From positions 12,342,047 through 12,406,046 of the forward strand of contig OX467087.1 of NCBI GenBank assembly GCA_950106755.1: 64,000 nucleotides of DNA, read 5' to 3'. The translations under genes and the position numbers were made by a program. Positions 13,501 to 24,158 of the stretch are shown here, one piece after another. How positions within the stretch are numbered: position 1 is the first letter of the stretch; every line of letters begins with the position of its first letter. Under the pieces are notes generated by a model that was given only the letters and a program-made list of their open reading frames with translations, did not search any database and was not told where the DNA came from. The DNA comes from Climacium dendroides (lineage: Eukaryota > Streptophyta > Bryopsida > Hypnales > Climaciaceae).

Positions 13501-13904
13501 GCTACAACGCCCCGTTCTTCATGTCCCGGTTCCAAGAGGCACTGTCGCACTTCTCCACCTTATTCGACGCTATGGAGAAATCCTTCCCACTGGAGCATCC
13601 AGCCCGGCAGCTCATCGACCACGAGATTGTAGGGCGGGAGATTCTGAATGTGGTGGCTTGCGAGGGGCTGGAGCGAGTGGAGCGCACGGAAACCTACAGA
13701 CAATGGCAGGCACGCACCATGCGAGCGGGCTTTCAGCAGAGACCCACGTCTACAGAGGCCTGGACCAAGATCAGATTCGCCATGAGGTCTTACCACCGTG
13801 ACTATGGTGTGGGAGAAGATGGGCACTGGTTTTTGTTGGGATGGAAGGGCCACATCACTCAGGCTATGACTGTTTGGGAGTCCATCCCGGACAGCATCCC
13901 ATAA
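10571..13904 (+). CDS. GRAS transcription regulator, LISCL (SCL9/SCL14-like) subfamily
   Basis: Exons 10571-11769, 12014-12140, 12365-12644, 12928-13205 and 13473-13904 join in frame to about 771 residues. The first ATG has a good context (GCCATGG), and an in-frame stop lies at 10520. Residues 1-395 form a low-complexity activation-type region with Gly/Ser runs, seven consecutive His and acidic stretches. The GRAS domain follows: LHRI (DLINLLIRCAQAV), VHIID as RVHVIDYGILYG, then RPGGPPHLRLTG and RPQPGFRP, PFYRE around NAPFFMSRFQEALS, and SAW ending GEDGHWFLLGWKG. The GILYG and PQPGFRP phrasing is diagnostic of LISCL. Known members are nuclear co-activators in stress and detoxification responses or meiosis; the role here is inferred. 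Four introns interrupt the GRAS domain, unusual for this subfamily. The domain looks intact. Confidence 0.93.
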
Positions 13905-13998
13905 CGTCGCCGGGCATCACCACTTAAGGGAGTGTCAGAGTGCATCTGGGACCTTGCTCTCCGCTCCTGATCTTCTGCAGCATGGTGAAAGTCGTGCG

Positions 13999-14140
13999 AT
14001 TCCAAGTTGCGCATTGAAGGCAAGTATTTTGCCGAAAGTCGTGGGAGATTCCAAGTTGTGCACAGGAGTCAAGTATTTTGCTGGAAGCACCTCTATTCCA
14101 CGTTGTGCACAGGAGGGCAAGTATTTTGCTGAGAATCTTG
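13999..14140 (+). repeat. Three tandem 47-49 bp units in the presumed GRAS 3' UTR
   Basis: Units start at 13999, 14048 and 14095. Each begins ATTCCAAGTTG (or ATTCCACGTTG) and contains CAAGTATTTTGC. They lie about 95 bases after the GRAS stop codon, so they are probably transcribed in its 3' UTR. Function unknown. Confidence 0.8.
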
Positions 14141-14517
14141 TGACTTGAGTCTGACGGTGGAGTCTCCTACTCGACACCCTCTTAATTCTCTTTCTGGTGC
14201 AAGTTTGTGTACTGTACATTCTTGGCATACAGACGTTACCCGCTTGGAAGTGGTGGTCAATGCATGGACCTTTTAATTGGGCAAAGAGCGCTTAGTGATG
14301 CTAGTGATGCAGGAGAGTGCCTGGTCTTCCCCTTATTCATCCCTGGTGCACGCTGATGTGCTTCGCTTGCTCTTGCCATGGGCAACCGTGTACCATATTC
14401 GGCTAAGAAGCAGAACGGCGGGTTTCTTGACTTGATCTGGAACTCGGCCTTCGTGCGAGTGTACTAACTCTATGTACAGGCTACAGACTTCGGTTTAATG
14501 AATTTCTTGTTTTGATG

Positions 14518-14645
14518 TCTTGTTGAGTTTCAGATGTGGTAAGCGCAGGCTTTTTCACGGTTTTCAGATGAAAAGCATGTCTTGTTGAGTTTCAGCCTGT
14601 GCTTTTCATGAGTTTCAGATGTCGTAAGCACAGGCTTTTCATGAA
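14518..14645. repeat. Short imperfect direct and inverted repeats downstream of the GRAS gene
   Basis: TCTTGTTGAGTTTCAG occurs twice (near 14518 and 14579). AAGCACAGGCTTTTCATGA and related forms recur in direct and inverted orientation. The segment may help form the transcript end, but no terminator signal is clear. Confidence 0.6.
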
Positions 14646-14693
14646 TTTAAAAATTAGGTAGACTAATCTACAACACTGAAGTAAGATTTATTA

Positions 14694-15225
14694 CTCCCTC
14701 CGTCCGAAAATGATCTTCCGATTGGAAAAAATGTTCTGGTTTCAGGCTTAAAATACCATTTTTTAAAACCCATTTTGTGTTGTAACTAGAGTTTAGTGCA
14801 CTCTTAGCATCCTCGAAATTTGGGTTGTAGAATCCTTTTCAAAGTGTAGTTTTGGAGCATTGAAAAGTGGACTTTTGGGGGCATTTTCAAGGAGCATCAA
14901 TAGGCACCTAATTGTTGACTATGAAGTGGTGTTTTTTGGGTAGGTAGTATGGGCACAAAACCACGTGTAGACCTTTGTACCACCTCCCAAAGTTTAATCT
15001 TCTTCAATTGGCATCACTCAAAGAGATGCAAAAAAATAAGAATTGACAATGTTGATTGACTCTTTTAGTCATTTCATTTGTTTTTTGATTGATGATTGTA
15101 TGGATGGAAGGAGAACTATTGCTTGGGTGTTATTCTGTTGGTGCCGTAAAGCAATTGAAAATCAAAATTGGTCAATTTTCAATGTTACAAAGTGCAACAA
15201 TAAAATCATTTTGGGATGGGGTTAG
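14694..15225. mobile_element. Stowaway-ended element, about 532 bp
   Basis: The left end reads CTCCCTCCGTCCGAAAATGAT. The right end, read on the other strand, is CTAACCCCATCCCAAAATGAT. A TA dinucleotide flanks both ends (14692-14693 and 15226-15227), as expected for the Tc1/mariner-related Stowaway group. The interior is AT-rich and has no transposase-like frame. The interior differs from the shorter elements at 45988 and 60048, so only the ends are shared. Confidence 0.65.
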
Positions 15226-15539
15226 TATTAAAGTGGTAGATACAATTCATTTTTAGAATCATCTTTGAGTTCATTGTAATCATCATTGTATCCTTTGAGT
15301 TTCTTCTAATCTTCTTCTGAAAATCTTACATTAAAATCCAAGTTTTAGTGATTCCAATTATTGAATATTCTCTAAAATATTCATATTGCTTTTGGATTAT
15401 AAATTTTTCAAATATTCATATTAGTTGAATTGTTGAAATTGAAAACTAATCTCATTTGGTGAATTTATAAAACAAAATAGGATATGAGGGATTTATTGTT
15501 GTTTCCTTTTGGGGGTAGACTTTGGACAATGACATTTTA

Positions 15540-16580
15540 TTTTGAACCCTCACCATCCAAGGGGACCAAAAGTATCCTCACATAATCTGGAAGTCCAATT
15601 TGAAGTGTTGTAACTTTTGCATCTGATGTCCGAATTGAATAAAGCTTGTTGGAAATCTACACGTTATCTTCTAGATCAATCCAAGATATATTGATTTTAT
15701 GGAAGCCATTCAAAGACAAAGGATTCATTTTGAGTTCACCAAATTGCATTTTGATGGCTACAACTTTGGGGGCTTGTATCTCCTTCATCCAATGTTTGTT
15801 TTCCATACAATTCATTGGGTTATGTTCCCCTTGAAGTTTAGTTATTGTGGTAAAAAATTTCATGTTATTAGAAGGTGTTTAGAATGTTTGGGAGCAATTC
15901 AAAGTTCAAAATCTAGACATTTTTGGATTATAGTGAACTTTGGCAGCTTCTATCTCCTTTATACAGTATTTGTTTCTAGTAAATGTTTTTGGAAAAGTTG
16001 TACATACTTGTTTGGTTTGTGTGATTAAAATTTCATATCAATCCAAGAAGTTATAAGCAACTAAGAAGCATTTTAGTAGAAAGAGGTTTAACCTTAGATG
16101 TATTTCTTGCAAACTTTTCTTACTATCTTTTGACATTTTAGAGCCATTTTGCAAACACAATGAGTCAATTAAATGGTATTTGCTTTCACCAATGTATTTG
16201 TATATTGTTTTATGTTTTGTTTTTTTGAAACACATAGACAATTTCCATTGATATGGGAAAAAAGTACATAGAACCAAAGAAGCAAGTTCAATGTGAAAAC
16301 ATTATGTATGTTGGTTTTGAAATAGCTTTAAGTTTGTTTTTCATTTGAGTGGGTTTAGAAATCAAATTTCACCTCCAAATGTATTGCCAGGAAATTTCAA
16401 CATCTTTTTTCTATATTAAAACATTATAATCTTGCAATCTATGTGGCCAAATGACTTTAAATTTTGATTCACATCATCTACAACATGTACACTACGAGAT
16501 TGTCTAGTTAAGATTTCTATACCTCACTCACATTTAAACTATTAACACTTCAAAAGCAATGATGTTTTTAAACCCCAAAA
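15540..16580. repeat. Dispersed repeat R1, copy 2
   Basis: Second copy of the unit at 5188-6150, same orientation, about 10.35 kb downstream. It matches from CCTCACATAATCTGGAAG through AACACTTCAAAAGCAATGAT. Relative to copy 1 it carries an extra stretch of roughly 110 bases at about 16205-16320. No coding capacity is seen. Confidence 0.7.
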
Positions 16581-18512
16581 GGTCTTGGGCATATGTATTA
16601 ATTTCAAAGAATATGCCTTCAACTGATGTTTTTAGTCAACGTACCACTTAAAATTATTTGAATGAGCTTGAGGATGTATAAGAAAATGATTGTGGATTTT
16701 TCAAATTTTCAAAACACTTATAATGTAAAATGTAAGTGATTGCAACAATTTTGTATGCATAGTAAGTTGACTATTTATAAATATTCAAAGGTGAAAATTG
16801 CAGAAGGTTGTGAACTCCTTGGAAGCAGATCCAAATTGCAAAATTGTTGGATGCAAGATGAAATTAGTTAAAAAATTTCAAAGTTGAAGGTTGTGGAAGG
16901 CTATAAATTAATATAGGCAAATCTAAAATTAATTTGCATCATATTAAAGATAATTATTTAGAGCATCTAAACATTACAAAAATGTTCTTTAAGCATAGCT
17001 ACCACTTCCTTGGTGTTATAAATGGATCCATTCATTACCAAAAATGGACACTAATATCATATTTATGTTGTTCTTTTTTTGCTCACTATTTTGGGTACTT
17101 TGTTGGGTCAATCTTTTCATCCAAAAATTGAAGTCAATATTTTGTCAATGTTAATAATATATACATTTACCTTATTTTCTACCTTGAATTAATTTTTGAA
17201 GCCTTGATACACCTTACATATTTTAATAAGTACACCATAGGAGTAAACCATATAAAAGATCTAGAAGCTCAAATTCATGACAATATCTAGTTGTTGTTTA
17301 CAAGAGTAAATGGAAAGAGGCAAAAAAATGTATATACTAAATTGAAAGGAGAACAAGAAGTTTGGCAATTTAGTATATATGACCATATTGAATAATATTG
17401 TATTTGACTCACATTGTTTTAGCATATGTAAATAGTTCTATTCTATTCTTTTCAATATGTGTGTGCTTGATTTATAGGTGATTCTATTATTAGCTAATTA
17501 CAATGTTGTACTAAGATGAACTTTAAAGTCAATATCTATACATTTTTAAACTAGGAATTACTAATTTTACTTTATCTTGCCTTTTCAATAATTGCTAGTA
17601 ATAATCTTGCAATTATTTCTTCATCTAAATTGCATTTTCATTTTCTAGAAGTACAATATATATATTTTATTTGTGATATATGACTACTTAGTGAGGTTTA
17701 AAGATTCATTTTTTTTTATTCAATTTGGACATGAATGAAAAATTCTAAACCAACCAGAATGAAGCAGTATACATTTTTTTTTTTTTTTTATAGATTGTTC
17801 ATTTGGTGATCAATTGCAATAGAAGATGCCTAATTATGCAATTTTAAGCTATATGAATCCATTTTGGTTATATAATTTGCTATAATAAGATAGATGTAGC
17901 AAATTTAGGTGAATATTAGAAATAAATGTGGGATTTTCATTATTTGTAATGAAATTGGCAAAATGTTGCTCTAAAAGAAATTAAAATTCTTAAGGTAATA
18001 CCACCTAAATGAGTTTGAATAAGCAATTGAGCATTATTTCTATTATTAAATTCATGATTAAGTTGCCTAATTTTTTGTTGGATCTTGTTGAAAGTGAAAA
18101 AAACATTTTAGAATTTATTTTTATACATTTCCAAGACACACTATGAATTATGAAAGTATTGAAAATAAGTATTTTTAGAACCAACCCTAGATTTCTAAAA
18201 TGGTTGGAATATATTTTAGGCAAGAATTTGTGGGTTGGTTCCAGAAAGGGGGTAGAATTATGCATATACCCATATTCATCTCATATGCTTAACATGTAGG
18301 CCATATTGATTTTTAGCTATATAAAGAATAAATTATTGTCAAAAAAGTCATAATAATGTTGAGCTATCTATGAACAATACATTTTTCTTGGTAATCTATT
18401 GCAAGAAATCAACCTTAAAAAGGCCATTTCGCTATAAGATGATAGGAGATTTGGAACCTTCTTTTATTATATTTAGTCAAATCCTTCCAATTGAGGATTC
18501 TAAATTTGCCAA
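16581..18512. other. AT-rich intergenic stretch, nothing recognised
   Basis: No gene or element can be supported. A poly-T run lies at about 17774-17790. Open frames are short and lack family resemblance. Confidence 0.5.
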
Positions 18513-18717
18513 CACTACAAGAAAAGGGATTTTTAAAATATAGTCCTAGTAGTATAATCCTATAATTTATGAAATTTCAGGAGATTTTTAGTAAAATTTT
18601 ATTAAAATTATATGTAAAACCTTTTAGTAAGATTTTATTAAAAATCTCCTAAAAGGTCTCTAATTATAGGACTATACTATTAGCATTATACTTAAAACAC
18701 CCCTTTCTCTTCTATTG
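18513..18717. mobile_element. CACTA-type MITE, 205 bp, copy 1
   Basis: The left terminus is CACTACAAGAAAAGGG, the classic CACTA-transposon end. The right terminus, read on the opposite strand, is CAATAGAAGAGAAAGGGG. The inverted termini continue inward through a TATAGTCCTAGTAGTATA-like block. The trinucleotide CAA flanks both ends (18510-18512 and 18718-18720), matching the 3-bp target duplication of CACTA elements. There is no coding capacity, so it is a non-autonomous element. A sister copy lies at 36598-36803. Confidence 0.85.
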
Positions 18718-19031
18718 CAAAATTTTCTTATTATAATTTAAAATAGTGTAAATTGGCATTATATACAATTCGCCGCATGAGCAAATGGCGGGAGAGTCCA
18801 TTCCAGCTCGACAGAAAAAAGACCAATATTGTTAAGCCACGTCTGCTTCCCGCGATCTCCTCGTCTCCTGTTGGCCTTCAATGGCGCCATGTTTGCTGCA
18901 ACGACGAAGCGTGGATCGTTTGTAACTTAAGCTTATGCCTTCGCTTAATTGTGCGCGTCATGGCATAAGCTGCAGCTAGGGTTACATTTCCCGACAATTT
19001 TATTGCAGGAGCGGAGGAGAATTTTTCCGCC
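18718..19031 (+). promoter_or_regulatory. XCT promoter and 5' UTR region
   Basis: Composition shifts to higher GC from about 18770. The MITE at 18513-18717 ends only about 315 bases upstream of the start codon. A TAGGGTTA motif lies at about 18977-18984, near the start codon. No clear TATA box is identified. Confidence 0.4.
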
Positions 19032-22000
19032 ATGTCGGGCATGGGCGATGGATACGTTGGCACAGCTCAGGATGCTGCGAGGATTCGCCGCTTGGAGAAG
19101 CAGCGGGAAGCCGAGCGGAAGCGGATTCAAGACCTGAAGAAGAAGTCTGCTGAAGGGCCAGGGGGTCTCCTGCAGTTCGGCTCCGGCACTTCCGAGGTTC
19201 GTATTTGCCTGTATTTGACCTTCTCTGTTTTCGCCAAACTCGAGAATTAGGGTTTGGCACTCGGTGGAAGGACCGTTATATTATCCTATGAAATTGTGTT
19301 CATAGGATATATAGAAATATGTTCCAGCTGTGATCGTAAGTGCAGTGGCAGCAGGTTTCTATCTATTTTTTTTTTTGATACAGTGCTCCCGAACTTGCGA
19401 AGTTTGCTTGAACATGCCTTCAGTGTTATAGTACACATACGGGAATGGTGTTGAATTGAAATATCTTCTAGAGGCTAAAGAGGATATTAATTTCCATATG
19501 CTGCGTTTTCTGGAGTTTTTGGAGTTTTTTGTTACGCACGGATGAACCCAATTGAACCGTTTTTATTCCGTTCTCCGATTGCTAGTTCAGTAACAAGTTG
19601 ATCGCTTTTAAACAGTTTTGCGATCTTTGTATATGCACTTGCAACTTGAGAACAGAGTCTTTTGAAAACAGAATTGAAAGAAACGCAGAATTATGGGCAT
19701 CGAAAATGCAATGAGTAACCGGAATTAACCTGAAGATTTCCGGTAACTCTGGTGTTATTGCAGCAGTACATCGAAAGTTGTTCATTACTGGATTGATGAT
19801 TTTTTTTGCTGTGGTGCAGTTGTTGGAGAGTGCTTTCAAAAAAGAAACCGTTGGACTTGTGACACGGGAACAGTTCGTGGAGAAGGTTAGACTCATCTGG
19901 TGGAGTCTTAATTTTTTAGCTCGTCAGTTCTTGCAATGTAAGTGTTGCTTATAGTATTGGTATTCTTATTTCCCAACACATCTGTACTACCGGATTGGAT
20001 CAACTCAGATTTGCAGTTGGATAGCTTCTTCTGCTGCGTCTGGATAGTTATTGATGATCTTCTGTGCGTGCATCACAGAGAGTCAACTTACGAACAAAGC
20101 TTGAAGAGGAGGAGAAGGAGAAGCAGCAAAAGCTCGCTCTAGAGTATGTATCCATATCTTGTTGTTCAATGACCAGAATTGCTCATGGTGGCACTCAAGG
20201 ACTTTCATCTTTTGACTTTATTTAAGAAGCACGTCTGGCTCTGAGCGTCTCAAAAGTAAGCTTGTTTTTATCTTTTGCTATGCAGGGAGGAGCAAAGACA
20301 CGTTCAGAAACGGAAGAAACGGAGAGTCAAAGGTCCATCACGTCTTTCTTTTGCTGATGACGTGGATGGAGACACAGATGAAGAGGGTGAAGCAGCTGGT
20401 ACGTAGTTCCTTGTTCCAGCCAATGCCTGCCATATAAACCCTATTTATCTTCTACTTTTCTAGATACTTTCAAATGAATGGTTATCATCATGGTTTAGAC
20501 GACATCAAAATTCGGCATTGAAAAGTTGTCTTCTCAGTTCAGGCTCTTGGGGGGCCTAGTTGCTATATCCCGTTGAACGCTGATTTACACTCTTTACTTT
20601 GCAGAGAAACGGAAGGAAGAATCTGTGAAACAGCAAAAGCTTGGCAAATTTGGGAAAAACCCAGGCGTTGAGACTAGCTTCTTACCTGACAGGTATGATG
20701 ATTGTACTTCTCCTTACCACCTCATGTTCATCACTGGTGGATTAGGACTGGTATCTGATACCTTGTGTTCTGCTTGTCCTTCGCACCGATTATCAAGAGT
20801 GAATGGATTAAGGGTTTCACTTTTACGTGCTTATGGTACTGCAGTTCTTGACTTGCAATCAGCTCTTTTCAGCTCTGAGATGGACATTTTTGAGTTTCAT
20901 AGTTGTAATAGTTCACTTATGAGCTTGAAGCGGTTTGACGTATTTTGGAAATGGGTGACGGCATGCTGTAGTTTAGCTTTCTGAGAATCGTTTTTTATTG
21001 CCATAAATCTTACTATGCTATGAAGAGGGTTGAGGGTGGAATTTCAGAGAGCGTGAGGCGGAGGAACAAGCTGAGAGAGAGCGTCTGCGCAGTGAGTGGC
21101 TTCAACAGCAATCTCGCATCAAAAGTACTACCACTTTACCATCTGTCTTGCCTCTTTCTTTGTCATTGTTGGGGCATGAGGAAGCACTTCGTATTTTCCA
21201 TGAGGAGGCCTAACTAGTATGAAACTATCATTGTTTTGCATCTTGCTTCATCTGTGGGACTTCAGTATGATTTCTTGAATTTCCTTACAGATGAGGCTTT
21301 GGAGATTACCTACAGTTACTGGGATGGAGCTGGTCATCGTCGAGTTATACAGGTGATTTTTATTATGGCTATGTTAATTTTAGAGTGTCCACACAAGCAC
21401 AATTGTATTTACTAGCGCTACCATGTGTATATAGCACCTGGCAACGACTTTACCACGAATTTGGCTCCAATTTGACTTGAGTTGTAAAAATCTTGCGCAT
21501 GCCTCTAGAATGAGTTTTTAGTTCTGAGATAGACGTATTGACGATGATTCACTGCATATCGTGAAGTTGATAGTGAGTGCGAACTCCAATTCCTGCAAGG
21601 AGCTAATGAAGTGAATACTGGGTGAAAGCTTGTTTAATTACATAATGTAGTCAGCGATTGACTGTGGCATTATTAAGGACGCACTTTGAATTGGTTTGAT
21701 AATGATTGCAGAGCCGCAAAGGGGACACAATAGCTGAGTTTTTGCGAGCTGTCCAACAGCAGCTGGCCTCGGAATTCCGAGAGATACGTACAGCATCTGT
21801 TGAGAATCTTCTCTATGTGAAGGAGGATCTGATCATTCCTCATGTATGCATTTTTTTTCTCCTTTTGTTTGACAGTTGTATAGAGGTGCCAGGCTTCCAC
21901 AATTTAGTAGAGAGAAGGTTCGAAAGCTTTTGTAGTGTCTTAATGTCACAGGCTGGTGATTTGAATCGATTTCAGGTTTCAGATGTCAGTTAATTTTATT

Positions 22001-22824
22001 GTATTGATGTGTAAGGACATTTTCTTGTTGCAGCAACATAGTTTCTATGAACTCATTATCAACAAAGCGAGGGGGAAAAGTGGACCGGTATGCCCATCAA
22101 CTTCATTTTCTATGTACAAGTTCAGAAATTATGATGATCCACACAGTTCTCATACAATATGTTGTTTTAAGACTTGCTTCCACTCTTATGTATCTTATGT
22201 GCAGCTTTTCCATTTTGATGTGCACGAGGATATTCGAACAATAGCAGATGCTACGATTGAAAAAGATGAGGTACGACTTAGAATTTGGTTTTCGTTTGTA
22301 AGTGTGGAGCTGTTTGTTAACATATGTAAGTGTCAAGGAGTGTCAGCTCATTGTTTGTGCCTTTTAATCGAAGACATGGATGTCTTCAATTTATAAATGT
22401 ACTATGCTTATATAGAGCAACTTGTCCTGGTTATAATTGTCTGTTTATTTTGGCAGTCGCACGCTGGAAAAGTTGTTGAGCGTCACTGGTATGAGAAGAA
22501 CAAGCACATCTTTCCAGCTTCGAGATGGGAGGTGGGTTCTTGGTTCAAGGCTTAGAATTGACAGGCTACATATGTGTAGGCTGTATCTATAATAGCCTCA
22601 AGATTTCAGGATTAATATGTCGGTTGAATGCTTCTTCCTTCATTCTATATCAAGTGTAAATTGTTCTGGGGAGCTGGCAACAACGGTTTGAAGGCTGTGA
22701 CCTCCTAGTGGAGCTGTTTATTGCAAAGATCATCTGAGTTAGTAAGCTAACTTTACTCGTCTATCTGTTTCAGATTTACGACCCCACCAAAAGATGGGAG
22801 CGATATACAATTCATGGTGACTGA
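19032..22824 (+). CDS. XCT: XAP5 CIRCADIAN TIMEKEEPER (XCT), XAP5/FAM50 family nuclear protein
   Basis: Twelve exons join in frame to about 337 residues, the usual plant XCT length: 19032-19196, 19820-19885, 20079-20143, 20286-20398, 20605-20692, 21048-21124, 21291-21352, 21712-21843, 22034-22087, 22205-22270, 22457-22531 and 22774-22824. All introns are GT-AG. The N-terminus [15 protein letters not shown] is essentially the family signature. A charged coiled-coil segment (exons 1-6) with a basic RKKRRVKG stretch follows, then the conserved XAP5 domain (exons 7-12) with [16 protein letters not shown] and a C-terminus ending in the family's conserved [13 protein letters not shown]. Known XCT acts in the nucleus in clock period, light and ethylene signalling, small-RNA production and spliceosome function. 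Intron 1 contains a telobox, TTAGGGTTT at 19247-19255. Nothing looks broken. Confidence 0.97.
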
Positions 22825-23639
22825 GTGGAGATTACTAGAATGAGATCCGCCTCCTAGTTCTGGATTTTCAGGTCTTTTTGGAAGCACTGAAGTAGTGAAG
22901 GAGTCACAGGTTCTGACACAAAGTACTGGATACTATTTACGTCGCTTTGAGTATTTTAACATACATAGAATTGATCCTTTGGGAGATGTATAGGGCTGTG
23001 GTGTTATCTCTTGGGATCAAATTTTTACCTTTACGCTTGTATTTTACTATGCAATTTTAACAGTGCAAGGTTGTAATCACTGTGACAGGATGCAACTCAT
23101 TTCTATTCTGAGATCAGTGACCATAGACTAATATTTAGAAAAGTCATGCTGACACTGCTTGCTGATAAGACCTAGCAAATATAAGAATACATGAAGTGCT
23201 TCATGCTTACACTACTGTTAATAAGGAAACGTAGGAGTACATCGTGAGAATTTTATGGTAATGTAGAATGCTTAACATTTTATAAGCAGGCAATGATCCT
23301 CCCCACGCTGGAAGGTATTGTGCCTCCTTAGATGCTTGAGAGGGACTTCTCAGTTAATGCAAGGATTGGGGTTGGCTGAGTCATAGAAGACAATTTTGTT
23401 CATTGTGGTGGTCCCCTTTTCAAGGATGCAAAAAGGACCCCTGCCTCATCGGTAAACAATTTAGAAGATATTCAATTTTAAAGCTTATTACAAGTTCAGA
23501 TTTTTAAAATATATTTGTATATAGAAGGATTGGCTAAAATTATGAAATTTCATGGTAGTAGGAAATTGTGAAATTTCATGGTAGTAGGAAATTATGAAAT
23601 TATGGTAGTAGGAAATTCTTTGAATAGTATGGATATTTA
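22825..23639. other. XCT 3' flank
   Basis: Contains the presumed XCT 3' UTR. Near 23545-23610 the phrase GAAATT(T)CATGGTAGTAGG is repeated three times with small differences. No gene is seen. Confidence 0.5.
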
Positions 23640-24010
23640 ACCTTTAAAGGATGTAGCCTCCCATGACCAAGGTTTGGATATTCAACCCTTAAACGATAGA
23701 TTGGTGATTGTGGAAATCATCCATTTTGATATTGTGGGAATTATTGGTTTAAGAAAATCTAAAAGCATTCAATGGAAGTCAAAGTATTGTAGAATATCTC
23801 CCATTTTCACACAAAATTTTGAGGATGAATAGTTGCAATTTTGTCCTATACTAAAAGATTCTTTGTCATTTTCGGACACCAAATGTCTACCTTGACATTA
23901 AAGAATTAACCCTTAAAAGACGTGACCCCCATGATCAAGGTAGTTACCAAAATTGTTCCAATTCTTGAACACTTTTTAGCCTTATCATCCTTCAAGGATT
24001 AAGTCCAAAG
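23640..24010. repeat. Dispersed repeat R2, copy B (core plus right arm)
   Basis: Shares with 50860-51235 the core around GAATAGTTGCAATTTTGTCC and the downstream arm GACCCCCATGATCAAGGTAG through CATCCTTCAAGGATTAA. The arm is the reverse complement of the units that precede the core in copy A at 7984-8262. Confidence 0.7.
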
Positions 24011-24114
24011 GCATATAACCATTTAAACACATCCACCTTAATTGAGGGCTTTTCAAAATAAACTTTGAACATCGTTTGATTCCAATTGTCTTTGCTAAAT
24101 ATACATATACTTGG

Positions 24115-24120
<6 letters not shown>

Positions 24121-24154
<34 letters not shown>

Positions 24155-24158
24155 TATA
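24121..24158. repeat. TA dinucleotide microsatellite
   Basis: About 14 TA units, one CA interruption, then four more TA units. Confidence 0.95.
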
